Made by a program: the position numbers and the translations under genes
In this document: in pieces, positions 51,901 to 60,650 of the stretch
How the letters are laid out: each line of letters begins with the position of its first letter
Position numbering within the stretch: position 1 is the stretch's first letter
The notes under the pieces: generated by a model
What the model was told of the DNA's origin: nothing
What the model saw: the letters and a program-made list of their open reading frames with translations, nothing else
The model's database searches: none
NCBI GenBank assembly: GCA_025146135.1
Contig: CP102255.1
Span: 1,116,001 to 1,180,000 of the forward strand
Source: Anaerotruncus colihominis
GTDB lineage: Bacteria; Bacillota; Clostridia; Oscillospirales; Ruminococcaceae
Direction of reading: 5' to 3'
Length of the DNA stretch: 64,000 nt

Positions 51901-54130
51901 TTTTGACGGACACGATGTATACGCGGTCGCCAACTGTTATATCCGCATCAACCAGGAGAGCCTTGCGCTGGAGATTGAAACGGCGCTTGACAAAGAAGCG
52001 TATATGCCCGGCGACACGGTGACGCTGTCAGCGAAGGTGCGCGACAAAAACGGCAATCCGGTATCAGCGCAGATGTGTGTCAGCATCGTCGACGAGGCTG
52101 TGTTCGCTCTGCGCGAGCAATACTTTGATATTCTGGCGTCGCTTTACGGGGAGATGAATTTTTATAATTATTATATTTATAAGTATACGTCCCTGACTGG
52201 CGACATCAACCCGTTTAACAACAGCGGCGACGGCGGAAAGGGCGCGGGCGACAATCTGGAGGCATATGATATCTTCCGCGACGACTTCCGTGATACAGCC
52301 TTCTTTAAACCGCTGCAAAGCGATCAGGACGGCAGCGCGTCCCTGTCGTTCACACTGCCGGACAATATCACCTCCTGGCGGATCACAACGCTGGCTGTGG
52401 GCAATAACCTATATGCCGGAGCGTCAAAATCAAATCTGGTTACGACGCTGCCGTTCTTTACCAAGCCGGTTCTCAGCCCGAAATATATTGAGGGCGACGA
52501 GGTCACAATGCTTATTCAAGGACACGGCACAGCGGTTAAAACAGGCGATGTGATCAGCTATGAGGTACGCGTCACCGGCGACGGCGTAGATAAAACTTAT
52601 ACGCGCAGCGGTACGGCATATGAGCCGGTTGAGATCAATCTCGGCAAGCTGGCCGAAGGAGACTATACCGTCACGTCGACCGGACAGTTCGGACAGATGC
52701 GCGATACAGTTGAACTGCCGCTGTCCGTCATCAGCAGCAATCTGGAACTGATTGTCAACCGTGAAATCGACCTGCAAAAGCCGGTCGATATCGAGGCGCT
52801 GCGCTATCCAGTCGTCATCACGCTGTATGACGACGCATACAGGGCGTATAACGACAGCATCAGTTCACTGCTGCGCCATTACTGTTTCCGTATCGATCAG
52901 CGCATGGCGCGCTTTGCGGCCAAACGCGCGCTGATGCAGTTTGGCGACTCGGAGGATCTGCCGCGCCATATCCGCGTCAGCGACAGCGACGTGTTGGGCT
53001 ATCAGAACTTTGACGGCGGTATCGGCTGGTATACCTACAGCGATCAGTCCGATCCGGTCGTCACGATGAAGGTGTTGATGTTCGCGGGCGACATGTATGA
53101 TCTGGAGCGCATGAAAGGTTATTTCGAGGCGGTTAAGGACGATCAGACACGCGGCGGGACTGAGCGGGCGGCTGCATATGCCGGGCTGGCGGCAATCGAT
53201 CCGGCTTATACGGCGGATATCCGGGAGATACTCGCCTCACAGCCGGATATGAAGCTGAAGGAACAGCTCTATTATGTCGCCGGCCTGGCCTATGGAGGCG
53301 ACGAAGCGGGCGCGCTGGCGTATTACGAAAAGTTTGTCACGCCGCGCCTGCGCCATGATATGGAGGGCGCAAAATGGCTTGAATATTCAAACGCGGTACA
53401 GGAATATGAACGCTTGAAGGAAAACGACGATGTGACGGCCGCCGCATGGATCACGGCCTCAATGCTCAACCTTCCGGATGCGGACGGCTTTGCGGCGCAT
53501 TTTGCACGCAACAGATGGCGTATCGATTCCATTTTTGAATGCATGATCTACGTGGTCAATTACGGGACGCCTGCGACAAAAGCGGCGAAATTCAGCTACA
53601 CATCCGGCGGCGAGCTGCACGAGGTGGATCTGGCGGGTTATGGACGCAAATCGATCACCCTCAATCGAAGCGAAATGCAGGATTTGGCGTTTCACGACGT
53701 GCCGGACTCGGTGCGGGCGGCTGCGTACTATATTGGCGAACCGGAGGAGGCAGGCTTTGAAGGTTCCGGAAATATCAGTATGCAAAAGGATTTTCAGGAG
53801 ATGGAGGACGGGAAATACAAGGTGACGCTCACAGTTACATTTGAGGATGACGCGCCATATGGGTTTTACAATATCAGCGATTGGGTTCCGTCAAACATGC
53901 GCCTGCACACGATCGCCAAGCAGCCGCAAAGCTCCAGGGTGGAGGTGCACAGTGAACAGGAAAACCAGAAGCTGTATTTTGATTTTTACCGCACAGCTTA
54001 TACGCCGAAAACCGTCTATATCAACTATTACACACAGCGCACCTTCGATACGCAGGCAGTGGCCGACCGCGCGTACCTGATCTGCGCGGAAACCGGAGAC
54101 AGTGCCTTTACAGAGCGCGGCCGGATTTGA
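48908..54130 (+). CDS. Alpha-2-macroglobulin-family giant surface protein
   Basis: 1740 residues. It has an acidic/Gln-rich cytoplasmic N-terminus (1-60), one membrane anchor (66-83), then macroglobulin domains. Family hallmarks are LDRALYRPTDTVNFWGYVK (MG domain) and FFKPLQSDQDGSASLSFTLPDNITSWRIT (A2M domain). The canonical thioester CxEQ is absent; the nearest sequence is HYCFRIDQRM. Bacterial A2Ms trap proteases or guard the envelope; without a thioester this one would act non-covalently or structurally. ATG 48908 follows GGAAAGGGG. Confidence 0.85.
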   Translation: MSEQEKAREKQVPEEENTHAGQETPQETASVPKDAKPEQPVANSGGDAGAVRPSGGKKFRWQKRYSALLAAALFVVIGVAALIRQSAPAEPAGAPASSMAPSSAQPGDDFEYPENEAIDAAVFSSIHLLDEGFVEIVPQSWFGNNNDDIPLTLEYLQNCLELSPSHPFTVTEEQGTFRVYIEGMEKNSWVDLILPYRDGGEEDARRYTANTGLCGWLDLKSGYGGAAIDAPVRVEFNAPVSPESARGRVLLRQGEAGPDQIAPAIPCDVSYEERAVLLTPHEMLDYGAYYTVELASTLVSVDGARMGKLDSLPFSTEQRAFSISVVDGNTNLFRPGADIELTFEVKTEWSQGVDAKTELFRLTGVEAYQAVLTGADTQPDEAGDTGTVHLDDGFASVTYDNPGVGYYLFRCSVMDQKTGEPVVIEKPFMVSTTAVYLQAAGESDLIWLNDCASGEALGGYTVVFTQAGEQVARFVTEADGTALFSHTVVAKTPTWGGLDADSDCIFTIYDPDGKAVYTDRTACLGWDSQTEERYYSFFYLDRALYRPTDTVNFWGYVKPYRMNRGAMPTQVEVVFDEGGLDERVTVSLNADGTFSGSLSYEQVASSQYGISARMLLPPPYLEDSSGNPVTTHHIDTIWVDIKDFVTPAYTISSSVDKPIYRSGDTVSITITPTFYDGTPLPDYPIEFSVFNPTSGNFEAIQKLTTDEKGVAYAAIKAGENMTAYSWRPTYGYYYIKIANDGETVSHQGSYIYTPGNVILRPEVTFDAHGARLQVLANSVTLEGVRDAEQAQRLADAYDDDAYDVLIGDPVDMQLSVETDLRYFMPREQGEDDTSDRHIWDEENIVAVEVKDGAGTAELLAAGAFDPSEYGWVSVTASYVHDGNTLSSSASASYSGGRRRAYRGTDETAPKGYTFNVYRGDEPEPVQTYEEYLGRSFVETDVGVPLQFELLRDGVPVQGGRMIYTLVQDDIIGRGSADTALTLTPDQKHANSVLLVAAYFDGHDVYAVANCYIRINQESLALEIETALDKEAYMPGDTVTLSAKVRDKNGNPVSAQMCVSIVDEAVFALREQYFDILASLYGEMNFYNYYIYKYTSLTGDINPFNNSGDGGKGAGDNLEAYDIFRDDFRDTAFFKPLQSDQDGSASLSFTLPDNITSWRITTLAVGNNLYAGASKSNLVTTLPFFTKPVLSPKYIEGDEVTMLIQGHGTAVKTGDVISYEVRVTGDGVDKTYTRSGTAYEPVEINLGKLAEGDYTVTSTGQFGQMRDTVELPLSVISSNLELIVNREIDLQKPVDIEALRYPVVITLYDDAYRAYNDSISSLLRHYCFRIDQRMARFAAKRALMQFGDSEDLPRHIRVSDSDVLGYQNFDGGIGWYTYSDQSDPVVTMKVLMFAGDMYDLERMKGYFEAVKDDQTRGGTERAAAYAGLAAIDPAYTADIREILASQPDMKLKEQLYYVAGLAYGGDEAGALAYYEKFVTPRLRHDMEGAKWLEYSNAVQEYERLKENDDVTAAAWITASMLNLPDADGFAAHFARNRWRIDSIFECMIYVVNYGTPATKAAKFSYTSGGELHEVDLAGYGRKSITLNRSEMQDLAFHDVPDSVRAAAYYIGEPEEAGFEGSGNISMQKDFQEMEDGKYKVTLTVTFEDDAPYGFYNISDWVPSNMRLHTIAKQPQSSRVEVHSEQENQKLYFDFYRTAYTPKTVYINYYTQRTFDTQAVADRAYLICAETGDSAFTERGRI

Positions 54131-54254
54131 CAATATTGGAAATATTCTCTGCAAAGTATTGCATTACGGGGGCGTTGTAAGATACAATAAGAACAGGCGC
54201 TGATTTCAGGCGGCGCGGGCCGCCGCAAGAAACGATCAGAAAGGGTGTTTACAA

Positions 54255-54482
54255 ATGCAAAAGTACATGATTAAGCTCGACACAATTGATATGGTCAAAA
54301 ACTTTGTCAATACGGCCGCCATGTTCCAGGAGGACGTCGATCTCGTTTCCGGCAGATATACGATCGACGCCAAGTCGATTATGGGTATTTTCAGTATCGA
54401 CCTCTCCAAGCCAATCGAGATGATTGTCCATGGCGACAACGACGCGAAGTATAGAGAACAGCTCAAGGATTATCTCGTTTGA
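54255..54482 (+). CDS. HPr-like protein lacking the active-site histidine (Crh-like)
   Basis: 75 residues of HPr fold. The serine regulatory region KSIMGIFSIDLSKP is kept (Ser 41 corresponds to HPr Ser46). The region aligning with the His15 motif (GxHARPA) reads TIDMVKNFV, so His15 is replaced by Thr or a neighbour. It cannot act as a PTS phosphocarrier but could be phosphorylated on serine by HPr kinase, like Crh of Bacillus. It stands alone with a terminator 8 bases after the stop. Confidence 0.8.
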   Translation: MQKYMIKLDTIDMVKNFVNTAAMFQEDVDLVSGRYTIDAKSIMGIFSIDLSKPIEMIVHGDNDAKYREQLKDYLV

Positions 54483-54488
54483 CTATAA

Positions 54489-54529
54489 AAACAAAACAGC
54501 CCCGCGTGCGCGGGGCTGTTTTGTTTTTA
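54489..54529. terminator. Terminator of the HPr-like gene
   Basis: ACAAAACAGCCCCGCG (54491-54506) / CGCGGGGCTGTTTTGT (54509-54524) followed by TTTT. It is symmetric and may also serve the convergent glycosyltransferase gene. Confidence 0.85.
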
Positions 54530-54573
54530 CATGCCTGCCGCCAAGCAGGCAGCTATGCTGGACAGCAGCTTTT

Positions 54574-55647
54574 TTAAACGCCAATCCGAGCGAAGTAGCT
54601 GCGGTTGTGAAGGACTGCCTCGCTGTCGGGGCGAACGACAGCGGCCAGATTGTTGTAGCCCTTGGCACGGGAGTGATCGCCAAGATGGTCGAAGCAGACG
54701 CAGAGCTGTAAAAAGGGAATATAGTCATAGCAGTCGGCGCAGACAAACGCGCCGGTTGCGTCACAGCGTTTGCATGACGCGGCTGTGCGGTACCAGAAGA
54801 TTGCCTGATGATATGCCTGCCGCTCTAAAAAATGCGCTCCGATGTCGCAGCAAAGCTCCGCGCGCGGTGCATCGTATTCGAGAGAACGCAGCAGGGCGCG
54901 CAGCGCGCCGGATTTATCGCCGAGCTGATGCAGACAGGCTGCGAGCTGGCGGCACGCCTCAATGTTATTTTCTATCCAGCCCTGCCCGCCGTCCAAAAAA
55001 GCCCGGAGAACCTGCGCTGCCTTTTCGTATTGTCCATGCCAGAAAAGTTCACGTGCATAGTAAAACTGTTCACGCGGACAGAGGGGCTGGCCGCGCGCGA
55101 TCAGCTTTTCAAAGATACGCAGATTGCGGTCCGGATCGCCGGCGCGCAGCTTGCAGTGGGAAACGGCGATATCTGTATGAAGGACCTTGCCGGCGGGTGC
55201 TATTGCTTCGTGAATCGCGCCCGTCCAGAACATGCCGGCGCCGCGCCGGATTAAGCGTTCACGGTAATAGGAGAGCGCCGCCCGGCCGGAGGCGTCGAAT
55301 GCGGTATCGTATTTCATCATGACGACCGCGACGGACGGGTCCAGCGTCGCTTTGAGCGCGCATAAGGCGGCGCGCGCCTCGGGCGCGAGCACATCGTCCG
55401 CGTCAAGCCACATGCAGTAGTCCATGGAAGCCTTTGAGAAGGAATAGTTGCGGGCCGCCGAAAAATCGTCAATCCATTCAAAATCGTAAACATGATCTGT
55501 GTAGCGCCGGGCTATCTCCCGGGTGTTGTCGTCCGAACCCGTATCGACGATGATGATTTCATCGACAGCGCCACGTACACTGTCCAGACAGCGCGCGAGC
55601 ACCTCGCTCTCGTTTTTGACAATCATGCACAAACTGATGGTTATCAT
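54574..55647 (-). CDS. GT2 glycosyltransferase with TPR-like tail (SunS-like)
   Basis: 357 residues. The N-terminal GT-A domain has SLCMIVKNESEVLARCL, IIVDTGSDDNT and the MWLDADDVL metal motif, followed by TPR-like helices (about 200-350). Similar architectures include the peptide glycosyltransferase SunS and flagellin transferases. Its ribosome site GGGAGG lies inside the 3' arm of the hairpin at 55654-55694. It is downstream of purine nucleoside phosphorylase. Acceptor unknown. Confidence 0.87.
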   Translation of the reverse strand: MITISLCMIVKNESEVLARCLDSVRGAVDEIIIVDTGSDDNTREIARRYTDHVYDFEWIDDFSAARNYSFSKASMDYCMWLDADDVLAPEARAALCALKATLDPSVAVVMMKYDTAFDASGRAALSYYRERLIRRGAGMFWTGAIHEAIAPAGKVLHTDIAVSHCKLRAGDPDRNLRIFEKLIARGQPLCPREQFYYARELFWHGQYEKAAQVLRAFLDGGQGWIENNIEACRQLAACLHQLGDKSGALRALLRSLEYDAPRAELCCDIGAHFLERQAYHQAIFWYRTAASCKRCDATGAFVCADCYDYIPFLQLCVCFDHLGDHSRAKGYNNLAAVVRPDSEAVLHNRSYFARIGV

Positions 55648-55653
55648 CTGAAA

Positions 55654-55694
55654 ACGCCTCCCTTTGGTGCATTGTATGCTTCAAAGGGAGGCGT
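55654..55694 (-). promoter_or_regulatory. Hairpin enclosing the glycosyltransferase ribosome site
   Basis: A 13-bp perfect stem, ACGCCTCCCTTTG / CAAAGGGAGGCGT, has a smaller GCAT/ATGC stem in its loop. On the minus strand the 3' arm contains GGGAGG, 7 bases before ATG 55647, and is followed by TTTTC. It could be a partial terminator, a translation lock, or both. Confidence 0.65.
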
Positions 55695-55726
55695 CCGTCA
55701 CAATCAGGCCGCTTGAATTAAAACAA

Positions 55727-56554
55727 TCAGGCGCGTGCAATTGCCGCGATGGAAGCAGTGACCAGCTTTTTAAACAGCGGGGCGGCTTTGTCGCCGGCTT
55801 CTTTGACCTCCTCATGTGAGAGCGGTCTGCCGCTCATGCCCGCTCCCATATTAGTGATGCAGGAGATCCCGCAGATTGAAAGCCCCATATGGCGCGCGGC
55901 AATCGCTTCGCAGGCGGTGCTCATGCCGACTGCGTCGGCGCCGAGCTGACGGTACATACGCACCTCGGTGGGCGTTTCATAAGCCGGACCTGTCAACTGC
56001 ATATAAACGCCCTCGCGCAGCGGAATATCGAGGGAACGCGCGCATGATTTGATGACGTCGCGCAGGCGCGCGCTGTACAGATCGGTCATATCGGGAAAGC
56101 GCGGCCCAAGCTCGTCGATGTTCTCTCCGATGAGCGGAGAGGGGAAAAACGAGGAAATCTGATCGGCGATCAGCATAAAATCGCCGGCGTTAAACATGGG
56201 ATTCAGGCCGCCGGCAGCGTTGGTCAAAAACAGCGTTTTCGCACCGAGCAGCCCCATCAGGCGCGTGGGCAGGATAACGTCTGAAATCGGATACCCTTCG
56301 TAATAATGCACACGGCCCTGCATGATAACGACGGGAACGCCCTCTACATGGCCGAATACAAAGCGGCCCTTGTGGCCGGCCACAGTGGAGACGGGGAAAC
56401 CCTCGATATCGTGGTAATCGATGGTGGCTACGGCTTCGATTCCATCCGCATAATCGCCAAGACCCGACCCAAGAATCAATGCGACCTTTGGAACGAAATC
56501 CGTCTTTTCACGAACACTTTTTAAGCACTTTTCCAGCTTCTCATAAATCTGCAT
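55727..56554 (-). CDS. Purine nucleoside phosphorylase (PNP family 1)
   Basis: Phosphorolyses inosine/guanosine to base and ribose-1-phosphate. 275 residues with LILGSGLGDYAD, the phosphate-site GHKGRFVFG, GRVHYYEGY, TNAAGGLNP and MSTACEAIAARHMGL (the trimeric PNP signature). ATG 56554 follows GGAGGA; an in-frame GTG/ATG 15 bases upstream overlaps that site. Confidence 0.94.
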   Translation of the reverse strand: MQIYEKLEKCLKSVREKTDFVPKVALILGSGLGDYADGIEAVATIDYHDIEGFPVSTVAGHKGRFVFGHVEGVPVVIMQGRVHYYEGYPISDVILPTRLMGLLGAKTLFLTNAAGGLNPMFNAGDFMLIADQISSFFPSPLIGENIDELGPRFPDMTDLYSARLRDVIKSCARSLDIPLREGVYMQLTGPAYETPTEVRMYRQLGADAVGMSTACEAIAARHMGLSICGISCITNMGAGMSGRPLSHEEVKEAGDKAAPLFKKLVTASIAAIARA

Positions 56555-57022
56555 GGCCTGTCCTCCCAATATAAGTCTGGTTGAATATGCTACAGCGGCA
56601 AGCCCTTTCAGGATTGTTTGCTGTTTGGCGGCGTTTGTCCCACAATGATACCATGTCCGCGAAACGGCATGGCATCATTGCCAATCAAAAGGCGGCGGTC
56701 GCACACACGCGAGCCGTTGGGCATGACCCCGGTATAATAACCGCTTTGCGGTTATTATACCATATCCGCGAAGCGGTATGGTATAATCGGCCATCAGGGC
56801 GGAAGCGGGCCGCGCCCGCGTATCGCCTTGGCCATGACCTCGGAATAATAACCGCTCTGCGGTTATTATACCATAAAATGCGTATAAAGTAAATTTTTTG
56901 GGATAATTGTTGTCATATTGCTCAATCAGAAAACGGCGATATTTTGAATTTATAAATGTAATCTGCTTTTGAGGTAGACCGCAGAGATTTTACCAGGTGA
57001 CATTTCTTTCAGATCATGAGTA
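56555..57022. other. Intergenic region with palindromic repeat array
   Basis: Holds the repeat array at 56645-56873. A short ORF reading through the repeats lacks a ribosome site and is not credible. The remainder (56880-57022) is AT-rich 3' flank of the regulator gene. Confidence 0.6.
56645..56873 (+). repeat. Palindromic repeat array, left copy
   Basis: Two tandem units. Each has a palindrome of the type TACCATATCCGCGAAGCGGT, a spacer of about 50 bp (GGCCATCA...), and a second palindrome GGTATAATAACCGC ... GCGGTTATTATACC. The second unit (56754-56873) matches the reverse complement of 63882-64000 with only a few mismatches over 120 bp. Confidence 0.88.
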
Positions 57023-57697
57023 TTATAAAAGTTCCATTCCATCGCCAAGCAGCTCAAAGTGATTCTTTTCCACATGCAAAAGCCCATCACGCTGCATTTT
57101 GCTTAACTCATTAGACAGCGCGCTCCGATCAACATTCAGATAATCGGCCAGCTGTTGACGGTTAAATGGAATAACAAAGCTTTGACTGCCGCTTCTGACC
57201 GCCTGATAGGACAGGTAAGACAATAAGCGCCCGCGAATCGACTTAGGGGATGTGTGAAAGATTTTGCGGGACAAGTTCAGATTTTTCTGCGCGGAGATGG
57301 ACAGAAGATTACGAATCAGCTTATTATGATGGGCACATGCGTGAGAACAGATTTGAAGCGCCTTGCGCATGTCCAAAAAAAGTACCTTAGTGGATTCAGC
57401 TGCCACCACATTGACCATCATCCTCTCCCCGCAGGCGCATGCATACGTTTCGGCGAAAATTTGTCCCGGACCGATGCTGTCCAGTATACTTGTATTGCCC
57501 CAGAATTCATCGTTTTCAATCAATACGCTGCCGGACAGTACCATACCGAGCGATGTAACGGAATCACCCATATGATAGATGGTTTTGCCTTTTGTAAAAC
57601 ACTGCTGTACCGCACCCAGACAATTAAGCATAGCTTCCGCCTCTCTGGGTGTGGTTCCATAGAACAGAGAGGTTTTTGATAAAGCTTTAAAATTCAT
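57023..57697 (-). CDS. Crp/Fnr-family regulator, probable HcpR
   Basis: 224 residues with an N-terminal cyclic-nucleotide-binding-like sensor fold (GKTIYHMGDSVTSLGMVLSGSV) and a C-terminal Crp helix-turn-helix (FNRQQLADYLNVDRSALSNELSKM). It is divergent from hcp, the arrangement of HcpR regulators that activate hcp in response to nitric oxide or nitrosative stress. Fnr-type N-terminal cluster cysteines are not evident, so sensing is probably via haem or another ligand. Its start lies 15 bases from the palindrome at 57713-57726. Confidence 0.88.
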   Translation of the reverse strand: MNFKALSKTSLFYGTTPREAEAMLNCLGAVQQCFTKGKTIYHMGDSVTSLGMVLSGSVLIENDEFWGNTSILDSIGPGQIFAETYACACGERMMVNVVAAESTKVLFLDMRKALQICSHACAHHNKLIRNLLSISAQKNLNLSRKIFHTSPKSIRGRLLSYLSYQAVRSGSQSFVIPFNRQQLADYLNVDRSALSNELSKMQRDGLLHVEKNHFELLGDGMELL

Positions 57698-57712
57698 AAA
57701 ATCCTCATATTC

Positions 57713-57726
57713 GTTGTTATAACAAC
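57713..57726. promoter_or_regulatory. Predicted HcpR operator
   Basis: GTTGTTATAACAAC is a perfect 14-bp palindrome. Its centre is about 41.5 bases upstream of the start site predicted from the -10 box at 57749-57754, the position used by class II Crp/Fnr activators. Confidence 0.72.
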
Positions 57727-57748
57727 ATATTTGTGATGAAAATTATAG

Positions 57749-57754
57749 TATACT
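57749..57754 (+). promoter_or_regulatory. -10 box of the hcp promoter
   Basis: TATACT with no good -35 hexamer at 16-18 bases, as expected for an activator-dependent promoter. It gives an hcp leader of about 115 nt. Confidence 0.6.
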
Positions 57755-57876
57755 GCCAACAGAAAGTCAAGAACACAGTTCGCTTACGACAAAATGAACT
57801 GTATGCAGCAAAAGAGGATGTCTTTAAAAGGAGCATGCTCCAAATTTCAGACATTCTCATGCAGGGAGGAAAAAGA

Positions 57877-59532
57877 ATGGAAAATAAAATGTTTTGCTAT
57901 CAATGTCAGGAAACCGCCGGCTGCACCGGATGTACGCAGGCAGGTGTCTGCGGTAAAAAACCGGATGTGGCCGCTATGCAGGATTTGTTGGTTTTTGTGA
58001 CGAAAGGTTTGGCCGCTGTAACGACACAGCTTCGGGCGGAGGGCAGGGAAATACCGTCCGATGTCAATTATCTGGTTACATTCAACCTGTTTACCACTAT
58101 CACAAACGCTAATTTTGACAAAATGGCAATTGTGGATCGTATTCATCAAACACTGACTGTCAAAAAAGAGATGTTCTCCCTGGTGGAGCATACGGAAAAG
58201 TTACCTGAAGCGGCCGGCTGGACGGCCGCAGAATCGGAATTTGAAGCAAAGGCTTCCCAGGTTGGCGTACTGTCCACCAAGGATGATGATATCCGCAGCT
58301 TGAGGGAATTGATTACTTATGGATTAAAAGGATTGTCCGCCTATTCCAAACATGCCAATGCACTCATGCAGGAGGATGGGGAGATCGACGCCTTTTTGCA
58401 GCGTGCTCTGGCCGCAACATTGGATGATTCCCTGACTGTGGATGATCTCATTTCTCTCACAATGGAAACAGGTAAATACGGCGTCGGCGGTATGGCTTTG
58501 CTGGATAAAGCCAACACGGATGCCTATGGCCACCCCGAGATTACAAAAGTAAATATTGGTGTGGGAGAGCGTCCCGGCATTCTTGTTTCGGGCCATGATC
58601 TGCGGGATTTGGAGATGCTGCTTGAGCAGACACAGGAGAGCGGAATCGATGTATATACTCATTCTGAAATGCTTCCTGCCCACTATTACCCATTTTTTAA
58701 GAAATACAGCAATTTTGTTGGGAACTATGGTAATGCCTGGTGGAAACAGGCAGAGGAGTTTGAACGTTTCCGTGGTCCGATTCTTATGACGACCAACTGC
58801 ATTGTACCGCCCAGAGACAGCTACAAGGACCGGTTATACACCACTGGCGCCGCCGGCTATCCCGGATGCAAACATATCGCTGGCGGTATCGGAGAGAAGA
58901 AGGATTTTTCTGCGCTGATCGCTCATGCCAAAAGCTGTACGCCTCCTGATGAGATTGAACGAGGGGAGATTGTTGGCGGATTTGCACACAATCAGGTGAT
59001 GACGCTCGCCGGTCAGGTGGTTGAAGCGGTCAAATCCGGCGCCATTAAAAAGTTTGTTGTTATGGCAGGATGCGACGGGCGCGCTAAAAACCGCAGCTAT
59101 TACACGGAATTTGCGAAAGCGCTTCCCAAAGACGCTGTTATTCTTACAGCGGGATGTGCAAAATATAAATATAACAAATTGCATTTGGGAGAGATTGGCG
59201 GTATTCCGCGGGTACTGGACGCTGGTCAATGCAATGATTCCTATTCTCTGGCTCTCATTGCTTTAAAATTAAAGGAAGTTTTTGGATTGGATGATATCAA
59301 TGACCTTCCCGTTGTCTACAATATCGCCTGGTATGAGCAAAAGGCGGTCATTGTATTGCTGGCTTTGCTGTATTTGGGTGTAAAAAATATTCATCTTGGA
59401 CCGACTTTGCCGGCTTTCCTCAGCCCGAATGTCGCCAATGTGTTGGTGAAAAATTTTGGCATAGCGGGAATTGGTACGGTAGAGGATGATATAAAGCTTT
59501 TCTTTGGCGAAAAAGCGGCTGCTGTTCAATAA
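57877..59532 (+). CDS. hcp: Hybrid cluster protein (Hcp, hydroxylamine/NO reductase)
   Basis: 551 residues. The N-terminal 4Fe-4S motif [20 protein letters not shown] is present, and hybrid-cluster ligands lie in [26 protein letters not shown] and DAGQCNDS. Hcp reduces nitric oxide and protects anaerobes from nitrosative stress. ATG 57877 follows GGGAGGA; an in-frame extension to 57733 reaches into the promoter and is rejected. Divergent from the probable HcpR gene. A terminator follows at 59581-59622. Confidence 0.96.
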   Translation: MENKMFCYQCQETAGCTGCTQAGVCGKKPDVAAMQDLLVFVTKGLAAVTTQLRAEGREIPSDVNYLVTFNLFTTITNANFDKMAIVDRIHQTLTVKKEMFSLVEHTEKLPEAAGWTAAESEFEAKASQVGVLSTKDDDIRSLRELITYGLKGLSAYSKHANALMQEDGEIDAFLQRALAATLDDSLTVDDLISLTMETGKYGVGGMALLDKANTDAYGHPEITKVNIGVGERPGILVSGHDLRDLEMLLEQTQESGIDVYTHSEMLPAHYYPFFKKYSNFVGNYGNAWWKQAEEFERFRGPILMTTNCIVPPRDSYKDRLYTTGAAGYPGCKHIAGGIGEKKDFSALIAHAKSCTPPDEIERGEIVGGFAHNQVMTLAGQVVEAVKSGAIKKFVVMAGCDGRAKNRSYYTEFAKALPKDAVILTAGCAKYKYNKLHLGEIGGIPRVLDAGQCNDSYSLALIALKLKEVFGLDDINDLPVVYNIAWYEQKAVIVLLALLYLGVKNIHLGPTLPAFLSPNVANVLVKNFGIAGIGTVEDDIKLFFGEKAAAVQ

Positions 59533-59580
59533 CGCGATTGATGTGCGAGTCAATGGCAAGTCTTTTAAAGATCGATAAAA

Positions 59581-59622
59581 ATCAAAAGGAGTCATCCAAT
59601 GATGGCTCCTTTTGATTTTTCT
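59581..59622 (+). terminator. Terminator after hcp
   Basis: ATCAAAAGGAGTCATC (59581-59596) / GATGGCTCCTTTTGAT (59601-59616), then TTTTT. Confidence 0.85.
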
Positions 59623-59734
59623 GTGTAAGCGATACAAATGCGGTCGAGCAGGCCGTTTTGGTCAGAATGTGCTGTCCGTAAAGCAGATGGGAATGTAAAA
59701 GGCAACTGGACAGAAACTATTTTTAATAATGGTA

Positions 59735-59762
59735 TTGAAGATGGGGAAAATTATGGTATGCT
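59735..59762 (+). promoter_or_regulatory. Possible sigma-A promoter of the secreted protein gene
   Basis: TTGAAG (59735-59740), 16-base spacer, TATGCT (59757-59762), 39 bases before the GTG start. Confidence 0.5.
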
Positions 59763-59801
59763 ATCATTAAGATTTATTTTTACAAAAAAGGAGGAATTAC
59801 C

Positions 59802-60626
59802 GTGCGCAAACTGTTCAAATTGCTTTTGACCACCGCTGTTGCGGCGCTTGCGGCCGCGGCGCTTGCCGCGCCGGCGTTCGCGTCGGGGCTGCGCTATGTC
59901 GCCGAAGGATACGACAGTCAATTTCTGCTCGATCCGGATCAGGTGGAGGTGGTACAGGTTATCAACCGCGATTTGCATGCCAGCTATTGGGTCACTGGAC
60001 CGGATGACCTTGCGGCTGTCATCGGAGCGGTCAACTCTGTTTCCTATGAAACGGGTATTACCGAGCAGCCGGAGGAGGAAGGCCTGCGCCTGCTGCACAT
60101 CCGTATGAAGGACGGTGCCACATATAATTATTGGTGCCACAGCAACATACTGATGGTCGATGATGTCAAATATGCCCATGCACAGCAGGTTGAAAAGCTT
60201 TATACGGCTATGGCGGCCTGCGAACAGAACTATCCGGCCAATATAGAATGGCTCGGTTATATGAACCCATATCGTGTTACCAAAATGGAGCTTCTGCATG
60301 ATGGACAAAAGGCTGTTTATGAAAGCAAGCTGTCCGCTACAAACCGCGAAGCGATTTTGGACATCACACGTAAACTGAAAACAGTCAAGGTTTCTTCGGT
60401 GCATGGCTTCTATCCAAAGGACCAAATTGCTACTCCTTCAAGCGGTCCCGAACGCAATTATGCTATACGCCTGACGTTTGAGGATGGGAAAGAATTCTAT
60501 GACATCTACATCCTCGGCGACCGGATCGATATCGCTGTTGACAGCATCCCGGAAGGGCTGTCGTATACCTCAGGCGATGCATCGTTGCTCAAGCTTCTGA
60601 CAGATGCGCTCGACGCAAAAATTTAA
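59802..60626 (+). CDS. Secreted protein of unknown function
   Basis: 274 residues from GTG 59802, which follows AAGGAGG. A Sec signal peptide (Ala-rich, cleavage near AFA/SG at about 28) is followed by mixed alpha/beta sequence with no motif I recognise. There is an internal resemblance between the region around LRLLHIRMKDGATYNYW and that around YAIRLTFEDGKEFYDIY, suggesting two related domains. It has its own promoter and terminator. Confidence 0.7.
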   Translation: MRKLFKLLLTTAVAALAAAALAAPAFASGLRYVAEGYDSQFLLDPDQVEVVQVINRDLHASYWVTGPDDLAAVIGAVNSVSYETGITEQPEEEGLRLLHIRMKDGATYNYWCHSNILMVDDVKYAHAQQVEKLYTAMAACEQNYPANIEWLGYMNPYRVTKMELLHDGQKAVYESKLSATNREAILDITRKLKTVKVSSVHGFYPKDQIATPSSGPERNYAIRLTFEDGKEFYDIYILGDRIDIAVDSIPEGLSYTSGDASLLKLLTDALDAKI

Positions 60627-60650
60627 ACAATGCTTCCATTAACAAAAAAA

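Noticed and set aside
56645-56873. CRISPR-like array
   Set aside because: There are only two units, the repeats are long palindromes with similar spacers, and no cas genes are present.
56581-56892. 103-residue open frame in the repeat region
   Set aside because: It is translated through the palindromic repeats, with no ribosome site and no conserved domain.
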